A stretch of DNA of 47,021 nucleotides from an uncultured Oscillospiraceae bacterium (GTDB taxonomy: Bacteria; Bacillota; Clostridia; Oscillospirales; Oscillospiraceae): positions 1-47,021 of the forward strand of contig CAAEEO010000041.1 of NCBI GenBank assembly GCA_900754965.1, read 5' to 3'. The notes under the pieces were generated by a model. The model was not told the origin of the DNA and searched no databases. It saw only the letters and a program-made list of their open reading frames with translations. Below are positions 1 to 7,318 of the stretch, one piece after another. Each line of letters begins with the position of its first letter. The stretch's first letter is position 1. Position numbers and translations under genes: made by a program.

Positions 1-1
1 C

Positions 2-604
2 GCTACCGTTACCACCTTTGTTGGAGATGATGGCTTGGTGTATGAGTACATTCAGTATGCTGAGCCCGTCTCCTACGCATATGACGGAACAACCCACACT
101 GTATTGGGAGTTCTCCGCCGCCAAAAAAACAATTCTGCAATTATGACCAGAGACTATCATGAATGGACAGAGTGGAAGGTCATCGACAATGGTATTGAGC
201 AGTCTTGGGTATTCATGTCAAAACCTTATTTTGTAAAGAGTATTGCCCGCGGTGAAACTTATCAAAAGTCGGTTGAAAAGTCGGTTTCGATTTCTCCAAA
301 AGCGGGAATCAGCATCCCTGCTGGGTGCCAATCTACAGTAAATAAAGCACTCAAGGGCGAGTTTTCGCTTGGACTGACCGGAAGTTACAAAAAGACTATC
401 ACGGTTACCCTCAGCGGCCCGCCTGATAATGGCCCCAATAATACCAGAACTTTTTATTATAAGCTCGGTTATCATAAACATAACTTAACCATCATCGAAA
501 CATTGCGCTCCAATTGGGACGGTGTGATTAAAGAAACTACACACAAAAATTGTTATGGATACGAACCTGTTGTGAAGTCGTATTCGGAGGATAGCAAGGC
601 ATGA
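2..604 (+). CDS. Partial exported-type hypothetical protein (3' end)
   Basis: The reading frame is open from the left edge (first full codon at base 2) to the stop at 604, so the N-terminus lies outside the window; a TTG at 35 is probably internal. About 200 residues are visible. They are rich in Thr, Ser, Tyr and Gly and look like alternating beta strands (a KSVSISPKAGISIP stretch, then GEFSLGLTGSYKKTITVTLSG). That suggests a secreted or surface beta-sandwich protein, but I recognise no family. The stop overlaps the start of a small membrane protein (ATGA), so the two are translationally coupled. Base composition is much more AT-rich than the housekeeping genes downstream, which fits horizontally acquired DNA. 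Function unknown. Confidence 0.6.
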   Translation, partial: ATVTTFVGDDGLVYEYIQYAEPVSYAYDGTTHTVLGVLRRQKNNSAIMTRDYHEWTEWKVIDNGIEQSWVFMSKPYFVKSIARGETYQKSVEKSVSISPKAGISIPAGCQSTVNKALKGEFSLGLTGSYKKTITVTLSGPPDNGPNNTRTFYYKLGYHKHNLTIIETLRSNWDGVIKETTHKNCYGYEPVVKSYSEDSKA

Positions 605-807
605 ACAAATTGATGGCGATTTTGCCGATTTTCTTTATTTTTATTGCAAGCATATCCTTTATCTTGATTGTCGGGTGTTGGGCTGCAAACTATGTTCCAG
701 AGGTCTTTTTTTATAAGACTATTCCTTTCGCTATTATTTGTGCCGGAGCACTGATCGCTTTGGCAATTTTGGGTAGACAGACTGCAGACAAATTCCGTAA
801 CAAGTAG
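601..807 (+). CDS. Small two-helix membrane protein
   Basis: A 68-residue protein with two hydrophobic segments (about residues 4-28 and 37-57) and a short charged tail ending in KFRNK. Its ATG overlaps the stop of the preceding exported-type gene by four bases, the classic sign of coupled translation. It resembles in size and layout the small membrane protein at 2223-2420, which also follows a secreted protein gene. Such partners can be immunity proteins, anchors or chaperones for the exported protein, but nothing in the sequence decides this. No family recognised. Confidence 0.55.
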   Translation: MNKLMAILPIFFIFIASISFILIVGCWAANYVPEVFFYKTIPFAIICAGALIALAILGRQTADKFRNK

Positions 808-939
808 ACTAAGGCCATCCTTAACGGAACATACGTTGATAGGTGTTACACTGCGGACATTCTATGTTTCCCTAAACTGGACTGGAATAGTACCGGTAAA
901 GTCATCGAAAAGAAATGGAAATTGTATGAAGCCCATTAA
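808..939 (+). pseudogene. C-terminal remnant of a second exported-type protein
   Basis: Directly after the TAG of the small membrane gene, the same frame stays open for 43 codons and reads like real protein, ending at a TAA at 937-939. The tail contains WNSTGKVIEKKWKLYEA, which resembles WDGVIKETTHKNCYGYEP near the end of the first protein. There is no start codon or ribosome binding site for it. I read it as the 3' end of a paralogue whose 5' part was lost by recombination between repeated gene pairs. The similarity was judged by eye. Confidence 0.4.
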
Positions 940-1009
940 AGTAATAGGCGGAATCGTATTGATTTTTATTGTTTTAAGTATCGCAATTTTAGCGCTAGCG
1001 CCTAAGTAA
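926..1009 (+). CDS. Tiny single-helix membrane peptide
   Basis: A 27-codon frame (ATG at 926, TAA at 1007-1009) encodes MKPIK followed by one strongly hydrophobic segment of about 20 residues and a final APK. It overlaps the end of the remnant at 808-939 by 14 bases, repeating the 'exported protein then small membrane protein' order seen on both sides. The ribosome binding site is weak. It may be a genuine small membrane protein left from a third gene pair, or part of the decayed unit. Confidence 0.35.
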   Translation: MKPIKVIGGIVLIFIVLSIAILALAPK

Positions 1010-1077
1010 CATATCAATGCTTTAAAATTACAGATTTTTATGTTTTTGCCTAAGAGTAAAAATTAAGAGGTATGTAT

Positions 1078-2193
1078 ATGAAAAAGTTTTTAGCCTTTTT
1101 CCTTGCTTTGATCATGGTATGTTCTTTGTGCATATCTGCAATGGCAGCAGATGCTGAAGCGGAATATCAGGATGAAGGTGAGAATTTAGCAACTGCACAA
1201 GAGATTTATAAACAAGCAGAAATCTTCGCACAAGCCAAAGGACTACAATTACTCCCTGAAGAAGTTGTCTTTGCTTCTTCCGCGAATAACAGTGAAACAA
1301 TTCCCCCTGCATCGGCTCCATCGAAAGTCGCTAAACCTTCCTCTTCCATTACAGTAACGGAGGGGAAAGGCTCAACTCAAACACTCACCGCCAATGGCGA
1401 AAAATGGTTCACCTTCAAAACAACATCTGGTGGTGCGTACAATATTTATACGACTGGCTCAACAAACACTTATGGCGAGTTGTATAAGAGTGGATTGCTT
1501 GGCCTGAGCTTAGTGACCAAAACAGGTACCGGTGGGAGTAACAATAACTTCCAAATCAAGGTGGATTTGAACAATAATACAACCTATTATGTTAAAGTAA
1601 AAGGCGGCACGTCTTCTTCAAGTGGAAGTTTTAGATTCTATTTTGTTGGTAACCGTGATTCTAAGACTTCTTCGAACGGCGGCGAGTGGAGATGGTCAAA
1701 AATGGATGTAGACCCAGACGGCGCATTCTTTAATATTGACCAAATCACCTACTTGACTCCAACGCAGGCTACAGGGTATTATAATGTGGTCTCGACCGAC
1801 AATATTCGAAAAGTTCGTGACGCAGTTATCAATCTTACTACCACTAAAGCTATTGAGTGGATTATGAAGTATTATGGTGTCAATGCTGATGTGGCAAAAT
1901 GGATTCTTGATATTTTGGCTGTTGGATCTGCGGTTGTTCCCCAAATCCCCTCATTAACCTCTGTAGAACTTGATTCTATTGCTAAAGCCGCAGCCCGAGA
2001 TGCAAGTACAGGTATGTGTACCAAAGGCTTGATTGTATATAGCGTTACAACATATACCAGCACAGGAAGCGGTGGAATGATACCGGTTACCATGAATACA
2101 TATGAACGCTGGAATGGTACTACAATGTATGGCCAAAAATATTATAGAGGTACATTTTCGCTTCCTGCCAATCCGAAACCTCTATGGCGTTAA
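1078..2193 (+). CDS. Secreted protein with PPC-like beta-sandwich domain
   Basis: A 371-residue protein. I chose the ATG at 1078 over the in-frame ATG at 1072 because AGAGG sits about seven bases before it. The N-terminus is a clear signal peptide: MKKF, a hydrophobic core, then AMAADA as cleavage site near residue 25. After a linker rich in Ser, Pro and Ala, residues of about 90-190 (from SSSITVTEGKGSTQ to the GSFRFYF strand) resemble the bacterial pre-peptidase C-terminal (PPC) beta-sandwich, with NGEKWFTFKT and TTYYVKVKG as typical strands. The last 170 residues are unfamiliar and carry an amphipathic helical part around IEWIMKYYGVNADVAKWIL. It is followed after 29 bases by a small membrane protein gene. 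AT-rich like its neighbours. Role unknown; an exported effector, surface protein or bacteriocin-like molecule is possible. Confidence 0.65.
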   Translation: MKKFLAFFLALIMVCSLCISAMAADAEAEYQDEGENLATAQEIYKQAEIFAQAKGLQLLPEEVVFASSANNSETIPPASAPSKVAKPSSSITVTEGKGSTQTLTANGEKWFTFKTTSGGAYNIYTTGSTNTYGELYKSGLLGLSLVTKTGTGGSNNNFQIKVDLNNNTTYYVKVKGGTSSSSGSFRFYFVGNRDSKTSSNGGEWRWSKMDVDPDGAFFNIDQITYLTPTQATGYYNVVSTDNIRKVRDAVINLTTTKAIEWIMKYYGVNADVAKWILDILAVGSAVVPQIPSLTSVELDSIAKAAARDASTGMCTKGLIVYSVTTYTSTGSGGMIPVTMNTYERWNGTTMYGQKYYRGTFSLPANPKPLWR

Positions 2194-2222
2194 CCAATTT
2201 TGCAGCGTAAGGGGATGCAACA

Positions 2223-2420
2223 ATGAGAAAGTTCATACGAAATGTAATTATTACGCTTGCCATCCTTGGTTTAATATGTGCTGCATTTTATAAGATTGGA
2301 TGGCTGACAAGCTGGCGCGAGGTGATAAGTTTATATATCATCGCCTTTATAGTGATTGTTGCTAATAAAGCAATCGATATCGCTGTTTCGAAAATCCAGT
2401 CGCGCAAAAAAGACAGATAA
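2223..2420 (+). CDS. Small membrane protein, 65 aa
   Basis: A 65-residue protein with two hydrophobic segments (about residues 7-26 and 36-52) and a very basic tail (SKIQSRKKDR). AAGGGG lies about seven bases upstream of the ATG. It is the second example in this region of a small membrane protein placed right after a secreted protein gene, so it probably works with that protein, for example as an immunity or anchoring partner. No family recognised. Confidence 0.55.
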   Translation: MRKFIRNVIITLAILGLICAAFYKIGWLTSWREVISLYIIAFIVIVANKAIDIAVSKIQSRKKDR

Positions 2421-2481
2421 GCAGTTCATACCTTTACGCTATTAAATGTCTGCTTCGCTGTTCAGAGTAGCAGCAAACAAT

Positions 2482-2535
2482 AAAAGCCCCCGCTTCAGCA
2501 AGGCACAAGAGAGTGCCGCTGGAGCGGGGGCTTAT
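2482..2535 (-). terminator. Strong hairpin terminator of the conjugation operon
   Basis: Arms AAGCCCCCGCTTCAGC (2484-2499) and GCTGGAGCGGGGGCTT (2518-2533) pair almost perfectly. An inner GGCAC/GTGCC stem closes the loop. On the - strand the hairpin is followed by TTTATTG, so it ends the operon whose last gene stops at 2542. It also blocks read-through from the + strand genes to the left. Confidence 0.85.
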
Positions 2536-2541
2536 ATGTTA

Positions 2542-4101
2542 TTACAGGTTCTGCCGGATGATCCGCGTGATGATGCCCACGGCTACGCCACGCTCCATGT
2601 CCAGGCGGGTGACGGCAAAGGACACATCATCCTTTTTCCCGGGCATCCGGTAGTCATAGCAGGAGTGGGCCACCGCATTGACGCCGTTGGAAAGCCTGAC
2701 ATAGACGACGCCCTTGTGGACATCGGTGACCTTGCCGGCGTACTTGCCCTGGATGCGGCACTTCTGCAGGTTGTCCCGGTCGGTGTTTTCCGAAGTGCTC
2801 TTGATGTCAGCCCGGATGCTCAGGTCTTCCGGACTTTCGCGCCGCACGCTGAGGATGCGGACCAGCACCTCATCACCCACAGCAAACCGCTCATGGGCGT
2901 CGCCGATCCAGTCCCAGGCCAGATCCCGAGCCAGGATGGAGCACTCGACGCCGAACACTTCCACGCGGATGACTTTCTCGGCCACGGCGATCACACGGGC
3001 CTGCACAATGCGGCCTTCGTAGACACGGTACATGCCGTCAGCATCCAAATCGAAGTAGAAGATCTGGCGTTTACGCATCATCGCCTCCCGGCGGCTGGCG
3101 ACCACGCTGCGGGTCTTGGAGTCAATGCCCCGCACCACAAAGTCGATGTCAGCGCCCAGCATGTTGCCCAGGATCTTGTTCTGGCGCAGCATCAGGTCAG
3201 CGTAGTCCTGGCCAGAAGGGCTGCGGCCCAGGTTGATCATCATTTCCTTGATGGGAATGATGATGCGGAAACCCTTGTAGTCCACCACGGCCACCGTCTT
3301 ACGGTTGTCCAGCTGCTCGATGCCGCCCAGCTGGCCCGTCAGAATACGGCGGGTACGGTAGGCATTGTGGATCTCATGCCAGATGACATCCTCACGGTCT
3401 TCCGCCGTCTCTACATCCTCACGGCTGCGAATGGTCAGGATAGAGGGCTCACGGCGCGTCTGCACATTCCGCCGGCGAGCGGGCGCCCGGGGAGTGGTGG
3501 CTTCAGGCACCTGCTCCTCCACCGGAGCGGGATCATCCTCCAAAACGGGTTCACCCTCCGCAGTAGTATCCTCGGCCGGGGCCTCATCCATCGGAAGCGG
3601 CTCAGCGTCTGCCTGCGGAACAGGGGCCTCCGCCTCAGCAGCGGTATCCGACACCTTCTTCTTGCGGGAGGTGCGCTTGGGCTTTGCGGCAGGCGGTTCT
3701 TCGACAGCCTGGGGATTCGGCTCAGAGGTAGCGGTATCGTCACCTGCGCTGTCTTCCTCTGCGGGAAGATCTCCGTCGCCGTCATCCGTTGCCTCATCGT
3801 CCTGCTCGAAGTCTGCGTTCTCGTCAACAGGAGCCTCGGCGTTGCCCTCGTCGCTGCCCACAGAGTCATCGCCGAACATTTCGGCTTCCGTAAGCTCCGG
3901 CAAATCACCAGTGGTATCATCGGAAGGGGGCGCGCTGTCGGGCTGATCCATAGCGGCCAACAGAGCGTTCAGGTCCTCTCCGTCAACCGGGGCGGCATCA
4001 GGAGAGGCCACATCCTCGGAGGGGACGGGGGAATCCTCCAATGCGGTGGTCTCAGAAACAGGGGTCTCCTGTTCCAAAAGTTCCTTTTTCTTGGTTGCCA
4101 T
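2542..4101 (-). CDS. Acidic protein with C-terminal S1-like domains
   Basis: A 519-residue protein and the last gene of the conjugation operon; AAGGAGG lies ten bases before the ATG. Roughly residues 1-200 are highly acidic and low-complexity, full of Glu, Asp, Pro and Ala, with a basic patch (PKRTSRKKK) in the middle. The C-terminal half is folded and contains at least two S1/OB-like stretches. One starts at EGRIVQARVIAVAEKVIRVE and ends at VGDEVLVRIL. The other starts at GKYAGKVTDVHKGVVYVRL and ends near residue 519. S1 domains bind single-stranded RNA or DNA. Linked to VirD4 and VirB4 genes, it may bind transferred DNA or transcripts of the element, but that is inference. I know of no classical conjugation protein with this build. 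Confidence 0.6.
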   Translation of the reverse strand: MATKKKELLEQETPVSETTALEDSPVPSEDVASPDAAPVDGEDLNALLAAMDQPDSAPPSDDTTGDLPELTEAEMFGDDSVGSDEGNAEAPVDENADFEQDDEATDDGDGDLPAEEDSAGDDTATSEPNPQAVEEPPAAKPKRTSRKKKVSDTAAEAEAPVPQADAEPLPMDEAPAEDTTAEGEPVLEDDPAPVEEQVPEATTPRAPARRRNVQTRREPSILTIRSREDVETAEDREDVIWHEIHNAYRTRRILTGQLGGIEQLDNRKTVAVVDYKGFRIIIPIKEMMINLGRSPSGQDYADLMLRQNKILGNMLGADIDFVVRGIDSKTRSVVASRREAMMRKRQIFYFDLDADGMYRVYEGRIVQARVIAVAEKVIRVEVFGVECSILARDLAWDWIGDAHERFAVGDEVLVRILSVRRESPEDLSIRADIKSTSENTDRDNLQKCRIQGKYAGKVTDVHKGVVYVRLSNGVNAVAHSCYDYRMPGKKDDVSFAVTRLDMERGVAVGIITRIIRQNL

Positions 4102-4129
4102 ATAAGTAAAACCTCCTTAATTTGGTATA

Positions 4130-6037
4130 TTAGGAAAGGATCGAATCCTTGTCGGTTGAAACAATGCCCTCCGGGGGTTTTGCTTCAGGTTTTTTCACAT
4201 CAGCAGCAGAAGCGGAAGGATTGGGCTTTTTTCGTGCCGGCTTTTTCGGTGCGGCGGGCGGCGGGGGAGGAGCAACAGGGGCAGTCGGCTGTTCCTGCTC
4301 CATCTGCCGCCATTCAGGAATGTGGGAAGAGGCTTTGCAAGAACGGAGCTTAGGCGCCTCCGGGTGCTTGGAGTAGTCCATCTTGTCAACTTTAAGTACC
4401 TTCTGACCGCGGATGATGACCAGAGCCTGCGTGATGGGCAATCGCAGCACTTCATCCGGGGTGAGCACAGGCCGCTTGCCAACGCCAGAAGTTTCCCGGA
4501 ATTCCGGAGTGTAGTTGGAAATGCGCCAGGTGCCCAGCTGCTTGGATTTGCTGGATACTGACACCGAGGCCAGACCGGTGCGCTCGGAGATAAACTCGGC
4601 TGTAAGGCCGTCCGTGCAGCCCAGAAAGAGTTGCGCGTCGCAGTTGCCCAGAATTTCTTGCCAGAGATTGAGCGGATAGCGATTCTGAAGGCCCGCGAGA
4701 TTTTGGAACACGCAGCTCATGGAAATGTTGCGAGAGCGAATCACACTGAGTCGCCGCGAGAGATCAGGGATGGTGCCGCAGGCGGTAAGCTCTTCTCCCA
4801 AAATGTGGACAGGAATCGGGAGCCTGCCTCCCTCACAGTTTTTGTCCGCATACCGAACCAGTTTGATAAAGCAGAAAGAGAGAAACAGGCTTGCCAGAAA
4901 ATCAAAGGTACTGTCCTGGTCGCTGGTAACAAGAAAGTAGGCGCACCGCTCCTGGCCGGGAAGTTCCAGATCGATTTCATCCCGGGTGGTAATTTTCTTG
5001 ATCAGCTCTGACTGGAATACCTGCAGGCGGGACCCCAGACCGATGATGACGCCGCTGCGCACGGTATCGCTGGCCTGCTTGAACAGACTGTACGGAGCTT
5101 TGGCAGGATGAGTGGGAGGCAGAACATCGAACAGATTGTCCAGATCGGATTCTCCGTTCAGCGTCAGCAAACGGTACACCTCACCAATATTGCGGTTCTC
5201 CGCTGCATAACTCTGATCTACATAAAGGACAAGGGCTTTCAGCAGATTCATTTCGCAGCTGTCCCAGAAGTGGTCACCCTTGCCGGTGCTGTTGGTGTTC
5301 TTGATGATGACATCCACAAAGAGTTGGGCCATCAATTCTTGCCCTTCCACTTCGGAAAGGCAGTTCCAGCTGTCCGAGTTTTCCGGGAGCACCAGATTGA
5401 ATACCTTGACACAGTAGCCTTGATAGCGCAGGTACTCGCTGGATTTTTCGTAGAGCTCGCTTTTGGGGTCAGAAATGATCAGAGATTCCCCGCGAATCAC
5501 CGCCTGAAGGATGCGGTTCATACAGAAGGAGCGGGTTTTCATGCTGCCGCTGGAGCCGTATACGGCCAGATTGCCGTTGATTTTGGGATTTTCAGGGATG
5601 CAGACCGCTTTCCCATCTAACATTCCCAGCACAACACCTTTATGCTTGCGAAGGTCGGGCACCAAATCGAGCACACCCGCCATTTCCTTGCGGCTCATCC
5701 AACCAGAGGTGCCATAGGTCCCCTTGGCCGAATAGATGAAATTCCGGTCGGTATCATATTCGCCCGTATCGCTGTAGCCCATCTTCATCACCATCAGGAG
5801 CAGGATAGCCAGCAGGCCGATGCAGATCAGGACGCCGTATACCCCATAGGGAGGGCGCAGCACTGAGGTCAGGCAGGTAAAAAAGTCGGGCGACGCCGCC
5901 ACCGGAGATGTGCCGTCCCCGGGAACGCCGCCGCCCTGTTTCCAAGCTGCGTAATTGCCCAATATCTGCCCCAGAAAGCCGCCAGAATAGAGAATGGCGA
6001 GGAAGGCCAAAGGAGCAGCCATCAGGCAGGCAATCAT
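4130..6037 (-). CDS. VirD4/TraG-type coupling ATPase
   Basis: A 635-residue T4SS coupling protein that would bring the relaxase-DNA complex to the secretion channel at the membrane. Two hydrophobic segments occupy roughly residues 1-85. The Walker A region reads GSSGSMKTRS, where the usual GKT glycine is Met, as in many clostridial TraG proteins. The Walker B/DEFANIG position reads EELTACGTIPDL, followed by IRSRNISMSCVFQNLAGLQ, which matches the family's IRSRxI...Q region. The C-terminal tail is rich in Pro, Ala and Lys. The visible ATG at 6037 has no good ribosome binding site. An AGGAGG at 6061-6066 sits eight bases before an in-frame ATA at 6052 that overlaps the upstream stop, so the N-terminus may be five residues longer. 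Confidence 0.88.
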   Translation of the reverse strand: MIACLMAAPLAFLAILYSGGFLGQILGNYAAWKQGGGVPGDGTSPVAASPDFFTCLTSVLRPPYGVYGVLICIGLLAILLLMVMKMGYSDTGEYDTDRNFIYSAKGTYGTSGWMSRKEMAGVLDLVPDLRKHKGVVLGMLDGKAVCIPENPKINGNLAVYGSSGSMKTRSFCMNRILQAVIRGESLIISDPKSELYEKSSEYLRYQGYCVKVFNLVLPENSDSWNCLSEVEGQELMAQLFVDVIIKNTNSTGKGDHFWDSCEMNLLKALVLYVDQSYAAENRNIGEVYRLLTLNGESDLDNLFDVLPPTHPAKAPYSLFKQASDTVRSGVIIGLGSRLQVFQSELIKKITTRDEIDLELPGQERCAYFLVTSDQDSTFDFLASLFLSFCFIKLVRYADKNCEGGRLPIPVHILGEELTACGTIPDLSRRLSVIRSRNISMSCVFQNLAGLQNRYPLNLWQEILGNCDAQLFLGCTDGLTAEFISERTGLASVSVSSKSKQLGTWRISNYTPEFRETSGVGKRPVLTPDEVLRLPITQALVIIRGQKVLKVDKMDYSKHPEAPKLRSCKASSHIPEWRQMEQEQPTAPVAPPPPPAAPKKPARKKPNPSASAADVKKPEAKPPEGIVSTDKDSILS

Positions 6038-6048
6038 TTTCTTTTTGT

Positions 6049-7113
6049 TTATGGGAAGAACCTCCTCTCAAATTTGATGAAGTCAATGGTTTGAAAGCGC
6101 ACCCTGCTGCCGCAGTAGCGCCGCAGTACATCTGCCTGAAAATCAAAGCAAATGATCGTTCCGGAACTGTCCATAAGATCGAGGGCGCTGTTGAAGCGTG
6201 CAATCCTGGGCAAATCGAAGAAGTAGCAAAACAAAACAGGTGTTCCATCCGCTTCAAAGGCATCGTGTTCGATGGCCCGACTCGTAGCCCAGGTTGTAAG
6301 GCCCTGCTTCAAGATGTCGTTGAGCTGCGCTGTCTTGGCGCAATCGCACAGCAAGGCCAGCAGCACTTCTCCCTGATGGTCGTTGGTAAAAAAGAAAAAA
6401 TGGTCGTAGCTTCCGTCCAGCATGAAATAATCATGTTTGGCGCCGCCAGTGCTGGTCAGCATCTGGTAAGCGAGTTCCATGCTTTCCCCCAGAACGACCC
6501 CCTGCACAGCGTCTGCATTGTATTGCCCGGTGAGGCGCTGCTGACACAGAACGCTCCACATCAGAGCCTTTACCCGCATCTCGGACTTGTAGCGCCATTT
6601 CATCAGAGCTGCGCTGCTGTTGTAAGTGACATAGATGCCGCTGGAGGTAAGGAGCACACCAGTGAAGCGAGAACTGCGGATCTGCGTGGTATCCACCCCC
6701 ATCTCCTTGACTTCACGGGAACTGTAAAATGAGGGATACTCCACGGCCCCATCGGAATAGCCCTGCGGGGCAAAAACCTTCGGTTTTTCATCTTGGAAAA
6801 GTCCCACCCCAGCATTGTCCATCGTGACATAGGTTTCTGCCAGACGGTGAAGACGAAGCCGACGCCCAATCTCGCTTTTCAGCCGGTTGGTGTCGGTATC
6901 GCCTGTCAGATAGGGAGCAAAACGCTCAGGCCAGTTGTCCAGCAGCCTGTTTTTGGCGCGAACGCCTAAACGATAGCCGCGGAGTTTGTCTCGGTAATAG
7001 GTGCGGAGTAGCCCGCTCTTTTTCAGATCGGTCACAACCGACTCCAAATAGTAAGGACTGGCTGGGAGACGGTTGAGCTGGCTGGTGGGGAACTCTCCAG
7101 AGATGGCTGTCAA
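6049..7113 (-). CDS. Winged-helix conjugation accessory protein
   Basis: A protein of about 354 residues between two T4SS genes. The first 50 residues (SGEFPTSQLNRL, then YYLESVVTDLKKSGLL) look like a winged-helix DNA-binding domain of the kind found in replication-relaxation proteins of mobile elements. The rest is an unfamiliar alpha/beta domain. The start is uncertain. The TTG at 7113 sits inside the presumed first helix, while the frame upstream stays open and protein-like back to 7176 but has no ATG, GTG or TTG. A strong GGAGGTGAT (7176-7184) precedes a TTG in another frame. Either a short leader couples translation to the TTG at 7113, or the true start was lost. Confidence 0.5.
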   Translation of the reverse strand: MTAISGEFPTSQLNRLPASPYYLESVVTDLKKSGLLRTYYRDKLRGYRLGVRAKNRLLDNWPERFAPYLTGDTDTNRLKSEIGRRLRLHRLAETYVTMDNAGVGLFQDEKPKVFAPQGYSDGAVEYPSFYSSREVKEMGVDTTQIRSSRFTGVLLTSSGIYVTYNSSAALMKWRYKSEMRVKALMWSVLCQQRLTGQYNADAVQGVVLGESMELAYQMLTSTGGAKHDYFMLDGSYDHFFFFTNDHQGEVLLALLCDCAKTAQLNDILKQGLTTWATSRAIEHDAFEADGTPVLFCYFFDLPRIARFNSALDLMDSSGTIICFDFQADVLRRYCGSRVRFQTIDFIKFERRFFP

Positions 7114-7172
7114 CGCCAGAAGCCGGAATGGGAGCGTGTCCGGTTGTGGAAATGTCCGGCTGCTTTTCCCAA
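7110..7172 (-). CDS. Possible 20-codon leader ORF
   Basis: TTG at 7172 lies seven bases after a strong GGAGG and opens a 20-codon frame. Its TGA (7110-7112) overlaps the TTG start of the following gene at 7111-7113. It is rich in His, Arg and Ser and resembles nothing I know. It may be a translated leader that delivers ribosomes to the next start, or an artefact of a frameshift near the start of that gene. Confidence 0.25.
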   Translation of the reverse strand: MGKAAGHFHNRTRSHSGFWR

Positions 7173-7318
7173 GTGATCACCTCCCTTGTGAAGTGTTTTT
7201 TTACCGTGATGACTGAGAACTTCGGTAAAATTCTGCGGTGGCGCAAGTCTGGAAGCGTTGAAAATCCGGGCTTTTTTGTGCCATCAAGGTATGTCGGGAA
7301 AAATAAGGGCCAAAAGGC

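Noticed and set aside
2446..4353. + strand open frame of 635 codons opposite the S1-like protein gene
   Set aside because: It runs straight through a strong terminator hairpin and has no ribosome binding site. The - strand gene has a good ribosome binding site and S1-like domains.
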